Shown here piece after piece: positions 1 to 5,485 of a stretch of 5,485 nucleotides of DNA. The stretch is from contig JASIDM010000041.1 of assembly GCA_030044695.1 (NCBI GenBank), positions 1 to 5,485 on the forward strand, given 5' to 3'. The notes under the pieces are model-generated. The model saw only the letters and a list, made by a program, of their open reading frames with translations, had not been told where the DNA came from and made no database searches. The stretch comes from Thermoplasmata archaeon. GTDB lineage: Archaea > Thermoplasmatota > Thermoplasmata > Lutacidiplasmatales > UBA184. The number at the start of each line of letters is the position of its first letter. Position 1 is the first letter of the stretch. The translations under genes and the position numbers were made by a program.

Positions 1-815
1 CCGCGCCAGCCCCCGAGGGGCCCGCCCGCGATCTCCACGGCGATCATCGTCGTCGGCGCCGCGGCCGCGAGCGCCAGGGTCCAGCCCGGGTGGACCGCGC
101 GGGCGAAGTTCACGAAGAACTGCGCGGCGATGTAGTAGCCACCCCACAGTCCGGCGCCCCCGACCGCCACCGCCCAGAGCCCGCGCGAGCGGACCACGGG
201 GGACGAGGCCCGGGGGAGCTGCCGCAAGGGGGTGTGGGCCGCCTCGCCGGCCGAGGGTACGGCGACAGCGGCGACCGCCGTGAGGACGAGCAGGAGCAGC
301 CCTCCCAGCCCGAGCGCCAGGGACCAGCCGATGCTCGGCCCCAGCGCGGCGCTGGCGAACAGCCCCACGGCGGAGCCGGCGCTGAACGCGCCGTTGTAGG
401 CCCCGATCATGAACCCGCGCTGGCCGGCCGGGTAGTAGGAGGTCACGATCCCGAGCGCCGGGGCGAAGAAGAACGCCGCCCCCCCTCCCGCCCCGAAGCG
501 GAGGCCGGCGAGGACGATCCAGTTCGGGCTGGCGGCCGAGGCGAGGGCGAAGGCCCCCATCACCCCGAGGGCGACGATCGAAGTGGCCCGGTTCCCCCAG
601 CGCATCGCCACGTAGCCCGCGGGGAGCTGGAAGATCGCCGCGCCGAGCAGGAAGGCGGCCAGCACGACGCCGCGGTCGACCGTGCCGATCGCGAAGTGCT
701 GCCCGACCAACGGCAGCACCCCGCCGATGTCGTACCAGTTGTAGGCGTAGGCCGCCCGGGCGACCAGGAGCGTCCAGGCGGCCACGGCCCGCCGCCGCGG
801 GTCGAGCTCGGTCAC
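1..815 (-). CDS. Major facilitator superfamily (MFS) transporter, 3'-truncated by window edge
   Basis: An integral membrane secondary transporter of unknown substrate. The 271 visible residues start at GTG (815-813) and the frame runs off the left edge, so the C-terminal third is missing. Hydrophobic segments fall at about residues 13-39, 47-67, 76-95, 98-122, 136-160, 163-186, 212-235 and 244-265, which is the first bundle of six plus the start of the second. The loop between helices 2 and 3 (about 67-83, GYVAMRWGNRATS) matches the position and pattern of MFS motif A. Helices 4-5 contain the usual glycine-rich runs (RFGAGGGAA, 106-114; GAYNGAFSAGSAVG, 138-151). A hydrophilic linker at 187-212 separates the halves. 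The start codon overlaps the stop of the preceding hydrolase gene as GTGA, so translational coupling is likely and supports this start. The family call is firm. The substrate and the direction of transport cannot be read from the sequence. Confidence 0.88.
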   Translation of the reverse strand, partial: MTELDPRRRAVAAWTLLVARAAYAYNWYDIGGVLPLVGQHFAIGTVDRGVVLAAFLLGAAIFQLPAGYVAMRWGNRATSIVALGVMGAFALASAASPNWIVLAGLRFGAGGGAAFFFAPALGIVTSYYPAGQRGFMIGAYNGAFSAGSAVGLFASAALGPSIGWSLALGLGGLLLLVLTAVAAVAVPSAGEAAHTPLRQLPRASSPVVRSRGLWAVAVGGAGLWGGYYIAAQFFVNFARAVHPGWTLALAAAAPTTMIAVEIAGGPLGGWR

Positions 816-1747
816 CCCGCCGTCCCGCCCAGGTCGCCGTGGCGCTGGAAGTAGCGCAGCAGCCCCTGGGCCGCAAGGTCGTAGCCCGAGACCAGCGACG
901 CGATGTCCCCGGTCGGCGACGGCCCGGTCGCCAGGTCGTGCTCCCTCAGCCGTTCCGCCACGTAGTTCGGCTCCGGTCGCTCCCGCGCCGCGGCGAGCGC
1001 CACGTCCCGCCACCGTTCCACGACGCCCCGGTACGTCGTCAGGAACGTCGGCCCCTCCGGGGCCGGGCCGAAGTGGCTGAGGAGGACCTGCCGCGGGTCG
1101 GTCCTACGCATCGCCTCCAGGCTCGCGAACAGCTGCTCGAGGTCGAGGTCCGGGGGAGGCACCGCCGGTCGCACCCGGCTCGCTCGCTCGAGCAGCACCC
1201 CGGCTCCATCGCCCGCCAGGAGCGCCTTTCGCGCCGTATCGAAGAAGGCGAGGTGGTGCTTGGCGTGGCCCGGCGTCGCGAGGACCCGCAGCGCCCCGCC
1301 GACCAGCGGGATCTCCTCGCCCCCCCGGAGCGGGACGAGCCGATCGGCCGGGGTCGGGACGACCGGTCCCCAGAGGCGGTCGGAGCCTTCCCCCCAGACG
1401 CGGCGGGCCCCGGCGACGAGCCGCGTCGGGTCGATCAGGTGGGGAACGCCGAGCTCGTGGGCGTGCAGGCGGGCGTTGGGGAACTCCGCGGCGATCGCGC
1501 CGAGCCCCCCGGCGTGGTCGAGGTGGATGTGCGTGACCAGCACGTCGCGGACCTCGGCGGGAGCGACCCCGGCCGCCGCCACCGCGCGGAGCAGGGCCGG
1601 ACGGCACGAGGTCGGCCCGGTCTCGACCAGGGCCCAGCCGTCGGGCTCCGGCAGCAGGTAGGCGGCGACCAGCCCCTCGGTGTCCCGAAAGTCAAGATCG
1701 AGCAGCCGACGACCCTGTCCGAGGTCGACGACCCGCGGGGCCGGCAC
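812..1747 (-). CDS. Metallo-beta-lactamase-fold hydrolase (glyoxalase II-like group)
   Basis: A probably soluble, cytoplasmic, dinuclear-metal hydrolase of 311 residues. The metal-site series is complete: HIHLDHAG at 73-80 (H73, H75, D77, H78), TPGHAKHH at 158-165 (H161), GDGAG at 179-183 (bridging D180) and SHFGP at 224-228 (H225). The first strand turn reads VETGPTS (41-47) where many relatives have DTG. After the core comes a helical C-terminal extension (about 232-305, ending LLRYFQRHG), which many hydroxyacylglutathione-hydrolase-like proteins of this size carry and which may shape the substrate pocket. No signal peptide is visible. The start is GTG at 1747-1745, 10 bp after the protease stop, with only a weak GGGGA stretch upstream. 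The stop overlaps the start of the MFS gene. The metals, thioester or lactone hydrolysis and the substrate are family inference. A role paired with the downstream transporter is possible but unproven. Confidence 0.9.
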   Translation of the reverse strand: MPAPRVVDLGQGRRLLDLDFRDTEGLVAAYLLPEPDGWALVETGPTSCRPALLRAVAAAGVAPAEVRDVLVTHIHLDHAGGLGAIAAEFPNARLHAHELGVPHLIDPTRLVAGARRVWGEGSDRLWGPVVPTPADRLVPLRGGEEIPLVGGALRVLATPGHAKHHLAFFDTARKALLAGDGAGVLLERASRVRPAVPPPDLDLEQLFASLEAMRRTDPRQVLLSHFGPAPEGPTFLTTYRGVVERWRDVALAAARERPEPNYVAERLREHDLATGPSPTGDIASLVSGYDLAAQGLLRYFQRHGDLGGTAG

Positions 1748-1757
1748 CGACGGTCCC

Positions 1758-2507
1758 CTACAGGCAGGAGGCCGCCGCGTGGAAGCAGTGGAACGGATTG
1801 CCGTAGAACGCCACCGAGAGCTCGGCGAGGATGCTGACGGCGGCGATCGAGCCGGTGAGCAGGATGGCGCCGACCCAGACGCCGCGGTTCCACCGCAGCA
1901 CCTTGCGTCCGTCCAGCGGCCCGACGGGGATCAGGTTGAACGTGCCGAACCAACCGTTGATCCACGCGAGCACGAAGATCCAGTAGAGCTGGGCGACCCC
2001 CCAGCCGCGGAGGGCCAGCCCCAGGCCCGCGACGAAGAAGATCAGGCCGAAGGCGGAGTTGCTGAGCGGACCGGCCACGCTCGTCCGTCCCCAGGCGGTC
2101 CGGTCCGACTCGGGCATCCCCCCGACGACCGTGGCGCCGGGGGCCCCCCAGAGGAACCCCACGAACGCCGTGACGAACGAGAGCAGCAGCCCGGTCGGCC
2201 ACATCCGGAACTCCGCCCAGTAGCCGCGTCGCTGGGCGACGATCTTGTGGGCCATCTCGTGGACGACGAAGCCGGTCAGCGCGGCCGTGGCGGCCACGGC
2301 GACGATCCCTGGCGAGAGCGCCGCTACGAGCCCGATCCCGCCCGTGCCGAACAGGATCGTGCTGTTGGAGAAGATCAGGAGGAGATCGAACGTGAGCACG
2401 AGGTAGGCGATGCCGATCTGGAGGATCTCCTTGGACGAGGTGGTGATCCCCGGCCGCCGGGTCGGAGGGGCGACCGTGGAGTAGTAGTACCGGATCCCTC
2501 CGGTCAT
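1758..2507 (-). CDS. M50/site-2-protease-family intramembrane zinc metalloprotease
   Basis: A polytopic membrane protein of 249 residues, without a PDZ domain, of the compact archaeal site-2-protease type. The zinc-protease signature HEMAH is at 83-87 (H83 and H87 ligands, E84 catalytic) inside a hydrophobic helix. The second signature, NLIPVGPLDG, is at 191-200 and D199 is the expected third zinc ligand. Further family-like blocks are the KIVAQRRGYWAEFRMWP stretch after the active site (88-104) and TSVAGPLSN at 142-150. Hydrophobic segments lie near 29-48, 57-82, 104-120, 148-167, 171-190 and 209-230. The protein ends with a short His/Cys-containing tail (H240, C241, H243, C248). The ATG at 2507-2505 overlaps the previous gene's TGA as ATGA, and a weak GGGGTG lies 5 nt upstream. 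Relatives cut transmembrane anchors of regulators or process membrane proteins. The substrate here is unknown. Confidence 0.93.
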   Translation of the reverse strand: MTGGIRYYYSTVAPPTRRPGITTSSKEILQIGIAYLVLTFDLLLIFSNSTILFGTGGIGLVAALSPGIVAVAATAALTGFVVHEMAHKIVAQRRGYWAEFRMWPTGLLLSFVTAFVGFLWGAPGATVVGGMPESDRTAWGRTSVAGPLSNSAFGLIFFVAGLGLALRGWGVAQLYWIFVLAWINGWFGTFNLIPVGPLDGRKVLRWNRGVWVGAILLTGSIAAVSILAELSVAFYGNPFHCFHAAASCL

Positions 2508-3406
2508 GCGAGCACCCCGGCGTCGGGCTCGAGCGAGCGGACCGGCATCGGGAACGGCCCTTCCGCACGGCCGAGCAGGTCCCTCAGCAGCTCCACCCCG
2601 TGCGCGAGGCGCGGGCCGGGTCGGCTGAAGTACGCCTCATCGGCGACGTAGGCGCGACCGCCCACCACCGATCGGGCGACCGCGCCGGTGAGCGCGGAGC
2701 GCCGAAGCTCGGCGAGGGTCCGGTCGACCGGGAAACTGCACGGGCTCAGCACCAGGAGTTCGGGCCGGAGCTCCGCGATCGCCTCCCACGTCGTGCGATG
2801 TCCCACGTCGCCCCCCGACGGGCCCAACGCGACCCCGCCCGCGGCGACGATCATCGACGGCGTCCAGAGCCCGGCGAGGATCGGGGGATCGAGCCACTCC
2901 ACGACGGCCACGGAGCTCCGGGGCGGGCTCCCGGAAGGCCGGGCGCGCTGACGGAGCTCGGCGGCACGACGACGGCCAAGGTCGGCGCGGCCGATCGCCG
3001 CACCCACCGTTTCGACGGAGGCCCATACCTCGTCGAGCGTCCGGGGCGTGAGGGCGACGATCTCCGGGTGCACGTCGGCCTCCGCACACGCCCTGGCGAC
3101 CTCCTCTCCGGTCACCGAGCAGACCCCGCAGAGATCCTGCGTGAGCAGCACGTCCGGCCGTAGCCGACGGAGGAGCGGCACGTCGAGCTCGTACAGGCTC
3201 TCCCCGGCGGACCGCGCCGACCGCACGCGCTGGTCGATCTCCGCGGACGGCCGGTCCGCGTCGAGGGTCCGAGGGCGCATCACGACCGGCAGCTCGAGGA
3301 CGTCAGCCGGGTAGTCGCACTCCGCGCTCCGCCCGACCAGTTCGGCTCGAGCCCCGAGCGCGCAGACGATCTCGCTGGCGCTCGGCAGGACGGAAACGAT
3401 CCGCAC
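2504..3406 (-). CDS. BtuF-like (cobalamin-type) periplasmic-binding-protein homologue without signal peptide
   Basis: A 300-residue protein of the helical-backbone substrate-binding family that includes BtuF (Peripla_BP_2 type). It begins directly with the first beta strand (MRIVSVLPSASEIVCALG), so no signal peptide or lipobox is present and it is predicted to be cytoplasmic. Conserved blocks are VGRSAECDYP (24-33), LLTQDLCGVCSV (87-98), VVEWLDPPILAG (168-179), LVLSPCSF (218-225) and YFSRPGPRL (259-267). These match the stand-alone group usually annotated 'cobalamin-binding protein' or 'ABC transporter substrate-binding protein'. C30, C93, C96 and C223 lie in conserved blocks and could bind a metal or corrinoid, which is inference. 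No ABC permease or ATPase is in the window. The start is GTG at 3406-3404, chosen because the fold begins there; there is no clear ribosome-binding site. It lies 33 bp after the TPR gene and overlaps the protease start by 4 bp. The family is clear, but the real function is unestablished. Confidence 0.87.
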   Translation of the reverse strand: MRIVSVLPSASEIVCALGARAELVGRSAECDYPADVLELPVVMRPRTLDADRPSAEIDQRVRSARSAGESLYELDVPLLRRLRPDVLLTQDLCGVCSVTGEEVARACAEADVHPEIVALTPRTLDEVWASVETVGAAIGRADLGRRRAAELRQRARPSGSPPRSSVAVVEWLDPPILAGLWTPSMIVAAGGVALGPSGGDVGHRTTWEAIAELRPELLVLSPCSFPVDRTLAELRRSALTGAVARSVVGGRAYVADEAYFSRPGPRLAHGVELLRDLLGRAEGPFPMPVRSLEPDAGVLA

Positions 3407-3412
3407 GTTCCG

Positions 3413-3430
3413 GGCTCGGGGTCACGAGCC
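3413..3430 (-). repeat. Intergenic hairpin between TPR and BtuF-like genes
   Basis: On the mRNA strand this reads GGCTCG TGACCC CGAGCC, a perfect 6-bp GC-rich stem with a 6-base loop. It fills most of the 33-bp gap between the TPR stop codon and the GTG of the BtuF-like gene. No T-run follows, so it does not look like a terminator. It could mark RNA processing, partly attenuate downstream expression or affect initiation at the GTG, which has no ribosome-binding site. It could also be chance. Confidence 0.35.
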
Positions 3431-3439
3431 TCGGTGCCG

Positions 3440-4561
3440 CTACTTACGTTTGCGGGCCGCGCGGCGTACCCCGGGAGAAGGCCGAGCGGGTCGGGGCCTC
3501 GCGCGCGGGGGGGCGGGCTTTGGCGACGGGGGTGCGGCAACGTGGCCCCCGGCGGGGGCGGTAGGGGCGCGGCCACGGGTCGGCGGGGCGGCGACCGCCG
3601 CCACGGGTCGGGGAGGCGGAGGGAGTCCCAGCTGTTCGCAGAGGACCGCCTCCCGGTCGTAGGTCAGTCCCAGACGGCGTGCCTCGTCCCGGTCCGCCGC
3701 TCCGAGCGCCGCGGAGCCGGTCCGCTCCAGCGCGACGCCGTGCAGGAACCTCAACTGCGGGTCCTCCGGGGTACGTGCCAGCATCGCCTCGATCTCCACG
3801 CGGGCGCTCTGCCAGTCCCCGAGGTCGACCAGCGCCGCGATCAGGTGGGCGCGGACCTCCGAGCGCGCGGCGTCCTCCTCGAGCAGCTGGCGGTAGAGCG
3901 CGACCTCCTCCTTCGGGCGGGACCTCGCGCCGAGGACGGCGGCCTTGCCGAGCCGGGCGTCGACGTCCTGGGGGTGGGCCCCAAGGACCTCGTCGAACTG
4001 GCGATCCGCGTCATCGGTGAGGCCGAGGGCGAGGAGGGCCCGGCCGATCCCCACGCGGGCCGGCTCGAACTCCGGCTTCAGGTCGGAGGCCTGGCGGTAG
4101 AAGCGCAGGGCGAGGGCCGGGACGCCCCACTCCAGCCAGACCCGGGCCCGGTGCATGACGTCATCCAGCTGCCGGGCGCTCGGCAGGAGCCGTCGCTCCT
4201 CCGCCGGGGGGGCGCGGGGCTCCTCGCCGATCCAGCTCCCCAGCCCCAGCTGTCGGGCCAGCTCCGCGAACCGTGCCCCCTCGACGAGCGTCGCCCCGCC
4301 GCGCCCCAGCTCCTGGGCGAGCAGGGGGGGCAACCGACCCGGGGTCAGCACCACGACGCGCGCCGAGGGCCGGCCGTCGCCGGCGGTCAGCCGGCGCAGG
4401 TCCTCGAGCGAGACCCGGCTGGGGTCCTCGAGGAACGCGTAGAGGAAGTCGTCGCCCGTGCGAAGGACCAGACCTTCGTCGGTCGGCTTGCCCGCCTCGA
4501 GGCGCTGGCCCATCGCCTCGACCACGGCCGAGGCGAGCCGGACGAACGGGGCGCTCGCCAT
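3440..4561 (-). CDS. TPR-repeat protein with REase-like N-terminal domain and basic Pro/Ala/Arg tail
   Basis: A predicted soluble 373-residue protein in three parts. Residues 1-115 form an alpha/beta domain ending in VVVLTPGRLPPLLAQEL and ATLVEGARFAELARQLGL. This recalls the C-terminal half of Mrr-like restriction-endonuclease folds, but no (Q/E)xK catalytic motif is visible (FLED sits where it would be expected), so any nuclease activity is doubtful. Residues about 135-298 contain roughly five helix-turn-helix TPR-like units (137-163, 166-197, 199-230, 234-266, 267-298) with the usual small residues at packing positions, suggesting protein-protein binding. Residues 313-373 are a low-complexity tail with about 14 Arg/Lys and no Asp/Glu, ending ARKRK, suited to nucleic-acid or acidic-surface contact. 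The ATG at 4561-4559 lies 28.5 nt from the TATA centre with no usable ribosome-binding site (GGAG is only 2 nt away), so a leaderless start is likely. First gene of the leftward unit. Its function is unknown. Confidence 0.82.
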   Translation of the reverse strand: MASAPFVRLASAVVEAMGQRLEAGKPTDEGLVLRTGDDFLYAFLEDPSRVSLEDLRRLTAGDGRPSARVVVLTPGRLPPLLAQELGRGGATLVEGARFAELARQLGLGSWIGEEPRAPPAEERRLLPSARQLDDVMHRARVWLEWGVPALALRFYRQASDLKPEFEPARVGIGRALLALGLTDDADRQFDEVLGAHPQDVDARLGKAAVLGARSRPKEEVALYRQLLEEDAARSEVRAHLIAALVDLGDWQSARVEIEAMLARTPEDPQLRFLHGVALERTGSAALGAADRDEARRLGLTYDREAVLCEQLGLPPPPRPVAAVAAPPTRGRAPTAPAGGHVAAPPSPKPAPPRARPRPARPSPGVRRAARKRK

Positions 4562-4583
4562 CGCTCCGGGCGAGGCGGCGTCG

Positions 4584-4593
4584 AATTATATAC
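4584..4593. promoter_or_regulatory. Shared bidirectional archaeal TATA box
   Basis: AATTATATAC is the only strongly AT-rich stretch in the window. The TATATA hexamer at 4587-4592 is its own reverse complement and is centred at 4589.5, exactly midway between the ATG of the TPR gene (4561) and the GTG of the polyprenyl synthase (4618). Archaeal TATA boxes lie about 26-28 nt upstream of transcription start, so both transcripts should begin at or within a few bases of their start codons. The purines GAA at 4583-4585 could act as a BRE for the rightward direction. The leftward side (CACCG before the TATA) is a poorer BRE, suggesting stronger rightward initiation. Confidence 0.78.
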
Positions 4594-4608
4594 GGTGGTC
4601 GTCCACCG
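4593..4608. promoter_or_regulatory. Perfect inverted repeat next to TATA box, candidate operator
   Basis: CGGTGG TCGT CCACCG is a perfect 6-bp palindrome with a 4-base spacer. It lies between the TATA box and the start codon of the polyprenyl synthase, at about -25 to -10 if transcription begins at the GTG. A dimeric repressor bound here would block the initiation complex or polymerase on the synthase side, while the leftward gene has no matching element. In a leaderless mRNA this sequence would not be transcribed, so a DNA-level site is more likely than an RNA hairpin. Two tandem ACCGGC copies follow at 4605-4616. Chance occurrence in GC-rich DNA is possible. Confidence 0.4.
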
Positions 4609-4617
4609 GCACCGGCC

Positions 4618-5485
4618 GTGGAGTTCTCCGGGCTCTATCGCTACCTGCCCGCCGTGGAGGGTCGTCTGGCCCGGGACTACGACGCGGTCCAGGGCGAGGT
4701 CCCCCCCGCGGTCCGCCCGTACGTCCGCCTGAACCGGGAGTTCTCGCTCCGCGGAGGCAAGCGGTTCCGGGCCCTGCTGGTCCTCGCGGGGCACCACCTG
4801 GTGACGGGCAAGCCCCCGACCCCCGCCGTTCCAGCGGCGGCCGCCCTCGAACACTTCCAGAGCTGGATGCTCGTCCACGACGACATCATCGACCACGCCG
4901 AGCTCCGACGGGGGGGGCCGACGGTCCACCGCGAGGTCGCGCGGTTGCACGCGAGGGCCCGGGGGGTCGGCTCGAGCGCGGAGTACGGCGTCGGCGTGGC
5001 GATCACGCTCGGCGACCTGGAGGAGCCGTTCACCCTCGGGGACCTCCTGGCGGCCGTGGGACCGTCCGAGCGTCGGCTCGCCGCGCTGCGCGAGCTGGTC
5101 CGGATGACCCGCCTCACGGCCTACGGTCAGCTGCTCGACCTGCGCAACGGCACCCTCGCCCCCGCGGCCGTCACCGAGCGGGACGTCCTCGAGGTCCACC
5201 GGCTCAAGTCGGCAATCTACACCGTGGTGTCGCCGTTGCGCCTGGGGGCCGTCCTTGCCGGGGGATCCGCGGCGCTCCTCGACGACGTCGAGGCGATCGG
5301 GACGGACCTCGGGGTCGCGTTTCAGCTCCGCGACGACGTCCTCGGGGCGGGCTTCGACGGCGGCCAGGCGGGGAAGAGCGCCAACGATCTCGTGGAGGGG
5401 AAGCGGACGCTCCTGGTCGTCCGGGCCTGGCGGGACGGCTCGCCGGCCGAACGACGGGCGATCGCGCGGGTCCTCGGCCGACCGA
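4618..5485 (+). CDS. Short-chain trans-polyprenyl diphosphate synthase (probable geranylgeranyl diphosphate synthase), 3'-truncated
   Basis: A cytoplasmic enzyme that condenses isopentenyl diphosphate with allylic diphosphates. In archaea it supplies the C20 chain for ether lipids. 289 residues are visible before the right edge. Motifs in order are LRGGKRFRALL (44-54, diphosphate-binding K48 and R51), the first aspartate-rich motif DDIID (88-92) followed by RRGGPTVHR (97-105), LGDL (131-134), LKSAIYT (196-202), and the second aspartate region FQLRDDVLG (235-243) leading to GKSANDLVEGKRT (252-264). The second motif has Gly where classical members have the last Asp. Related DDxxG forms occur in archaeal and actinobacterial synthases. 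W83, five residues before DDIID, is bulky and fits a short (C15-C20) product, which is inference from the known chain-length rule. The GTG start at 4618 is chosen because it gives a normal N-terminus and lies at TATA distance, implying a leaderless mRNA. The missing C-terminus is probably only some tens of residues. Confidence 0.93.
   Translation, partial: MEFSGLYRYLPAVEGRLARDYDAVQGEVPPAVRPYVRLNREFSLRGGKRFRALLVLAGHHLVTGKPPTPAVPAAAALEHFQSWMLVHDDIIDHAELRRGGPTVHREVARLHARARGVGSSAEYGVGVAITLGDLEEPFTLGDLLAAVGPSERRLAALRELVRMTRLTAYGQLLDLRNGTLAPAAVTERDVLEVHRLKSAIYTVVSPLRLGAVLAGGSAALLDDVEAIGTDLGVAFQLRDDVLGAGFDGGQAGKSANDLVEGKRTLLVVRAWRDGSPAERRAIARVLGRP

Larger units (their letters stand above)
1..4561 (-). 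other. Predicted five-gene leftward transcription unit
   Basis: Five same-strand genes follow the TATA box with junctions of 33 bp, a 4-bp ATGA overlap, 10 bp and a 4-bp GTGA overlap. No internal TATA-like element or T-rich terminator is visible between them, so one transcript is the simplest reading and two of the junctions suggest translational coupling. The unit continues beyond the left edge at least to the end of the MFS gene. Gene order is TPR protein, BtuF-like protein, site-2 protease, metallo-beta-lactamase-fold hydrolase, MFS transporter. Confidence 0.7.

Noticed and set aside
90..1837. Long plus-strand open frames at 90-854 and 839-1837
   Set aside because: They are antisense to the MFS and hydrolase genes. 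Their translations are Arg/Gly/Pro/Asp-rich with no domain pattern, as expected from GC-rich DNA with few stop codons.
1435..2568. Minus-strand open frame of 377 codons in another phase
   Set aside because: It overlaps three recognisable genes out of frame and has Arg/Pro-rich composition with no motifs.
1680..2651. Plus-strand open frame of 323 codons
   Set aside because: It is antisense to the protease gene with its HEMAH and PLDG motifs. The predicted protein is highly charged, low in hydrophobic residues and unlike any family.
3440..3451. AT-richer patch before the BtuF-like gene as a separate promoter
   Set aside because: These bases encode the last Lys-Arg-Lys and stop of the TPR gene, do not resemble a TATA box and are about 40 nt from the GTG, too far for a leaderless start.
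3443..3625. Low-complexity 3' end of the TPR gene as a repeat array or frameshift artefact
   Set aside because: No regular period is visible, the frame stays open to a proper TAG, and the strongly biased basic composition fits a genuine disordered tail.
3434..4732. Plus-strand open frame of 432 codons, the longest in the window
   Set aside because: It crosses the TATA box and runs out of frame into the polyprenyl synthase. The minus-strand TPR protein over the same bases has clear helical repeats.
4387..5199. Minus-strand open frame of 270 codons opposite the synthase
   Set aside because: It covers the synthase motifs on the other strand and runs through the shared promoter into the TPR gene out of frame, with no recognisable domain.
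1..5485. Mobile elements, CRISPR arrays, tRNA or rRNA genes, T-run terminators
   Set aside because: No transposase-like protein, regularly spaced repeats, tRNA-like cloverleaf sequence or conserved rRNA segment was found on reading both strands, and non-coding space is too small to hold most of these.

Overview
The window is very GC-rich (well above 65% by eye, with almost every third codon position G or C) and is packed with protein genes. It looks archaeal. The only AT-rich island, at 4584-4592, is an archaeal-type TATA box set at TBP/TFB distance from two divergent start codons. Ribosome-binding sites are weak or absent. The membrane protease and the polyprenyl synthase resemble archaeal versions of their families. 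A high-GC Thermoplasmatota-like lineage, probably from a metagenome assembly, is my best guess, but the taxonomy is inference.

Layout: five genes run leftward on the minus strand as one tight series. In order of transcription they are a TPR-repeat protein with a basic tail (4561-3440), a BtuF-like binding-protein homologue without a signal peptide (3406-2504), an M50/site-2-protease-family membrane metalloprotease (2507-1758), a metallo-beta-lactamase-fold hydrolase (1747-812), and an MFS transporter cut by the left edge (815-1). The junctions are 33 bp, a 4-bp ATGA overlap, 10 bp and a 4-bp GTGA overlap, so a single polycistronic mRNA is likely. Diverging rightward from 4618 is a short-chain trans-polyprenyl diphosphate synthase (probably geranylgeranyl diphosphate synthase), cut by the right edge.

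The two units share a 56-bp intergenic region. A palindromic TATATA hexamer lies exactly at the midpoint between the two start codons, 28.5 nt from each, which predicts leaderless or near-leaderless transcripts both ways from one core element. A perfect 6-bp inverted repeat sits directly after the TATA box on the synthase side only and could be an operator.

The synthase should supply the C20 chain for archaeal membrane lipids. The five-gene unit has no obvious single pathway: it combines a scaffold-like protein, a corrinoid/metal-binding-like protein, an intramembrane protease, a hydrolase and an exporter or importer. The families are individually familiar. The conserved-looking order and the shared promoter are the parts most worth following up. 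I see no mobile element, CRISPR array, tRNA or rRNA, and no stretch over 300 bases without a gene.
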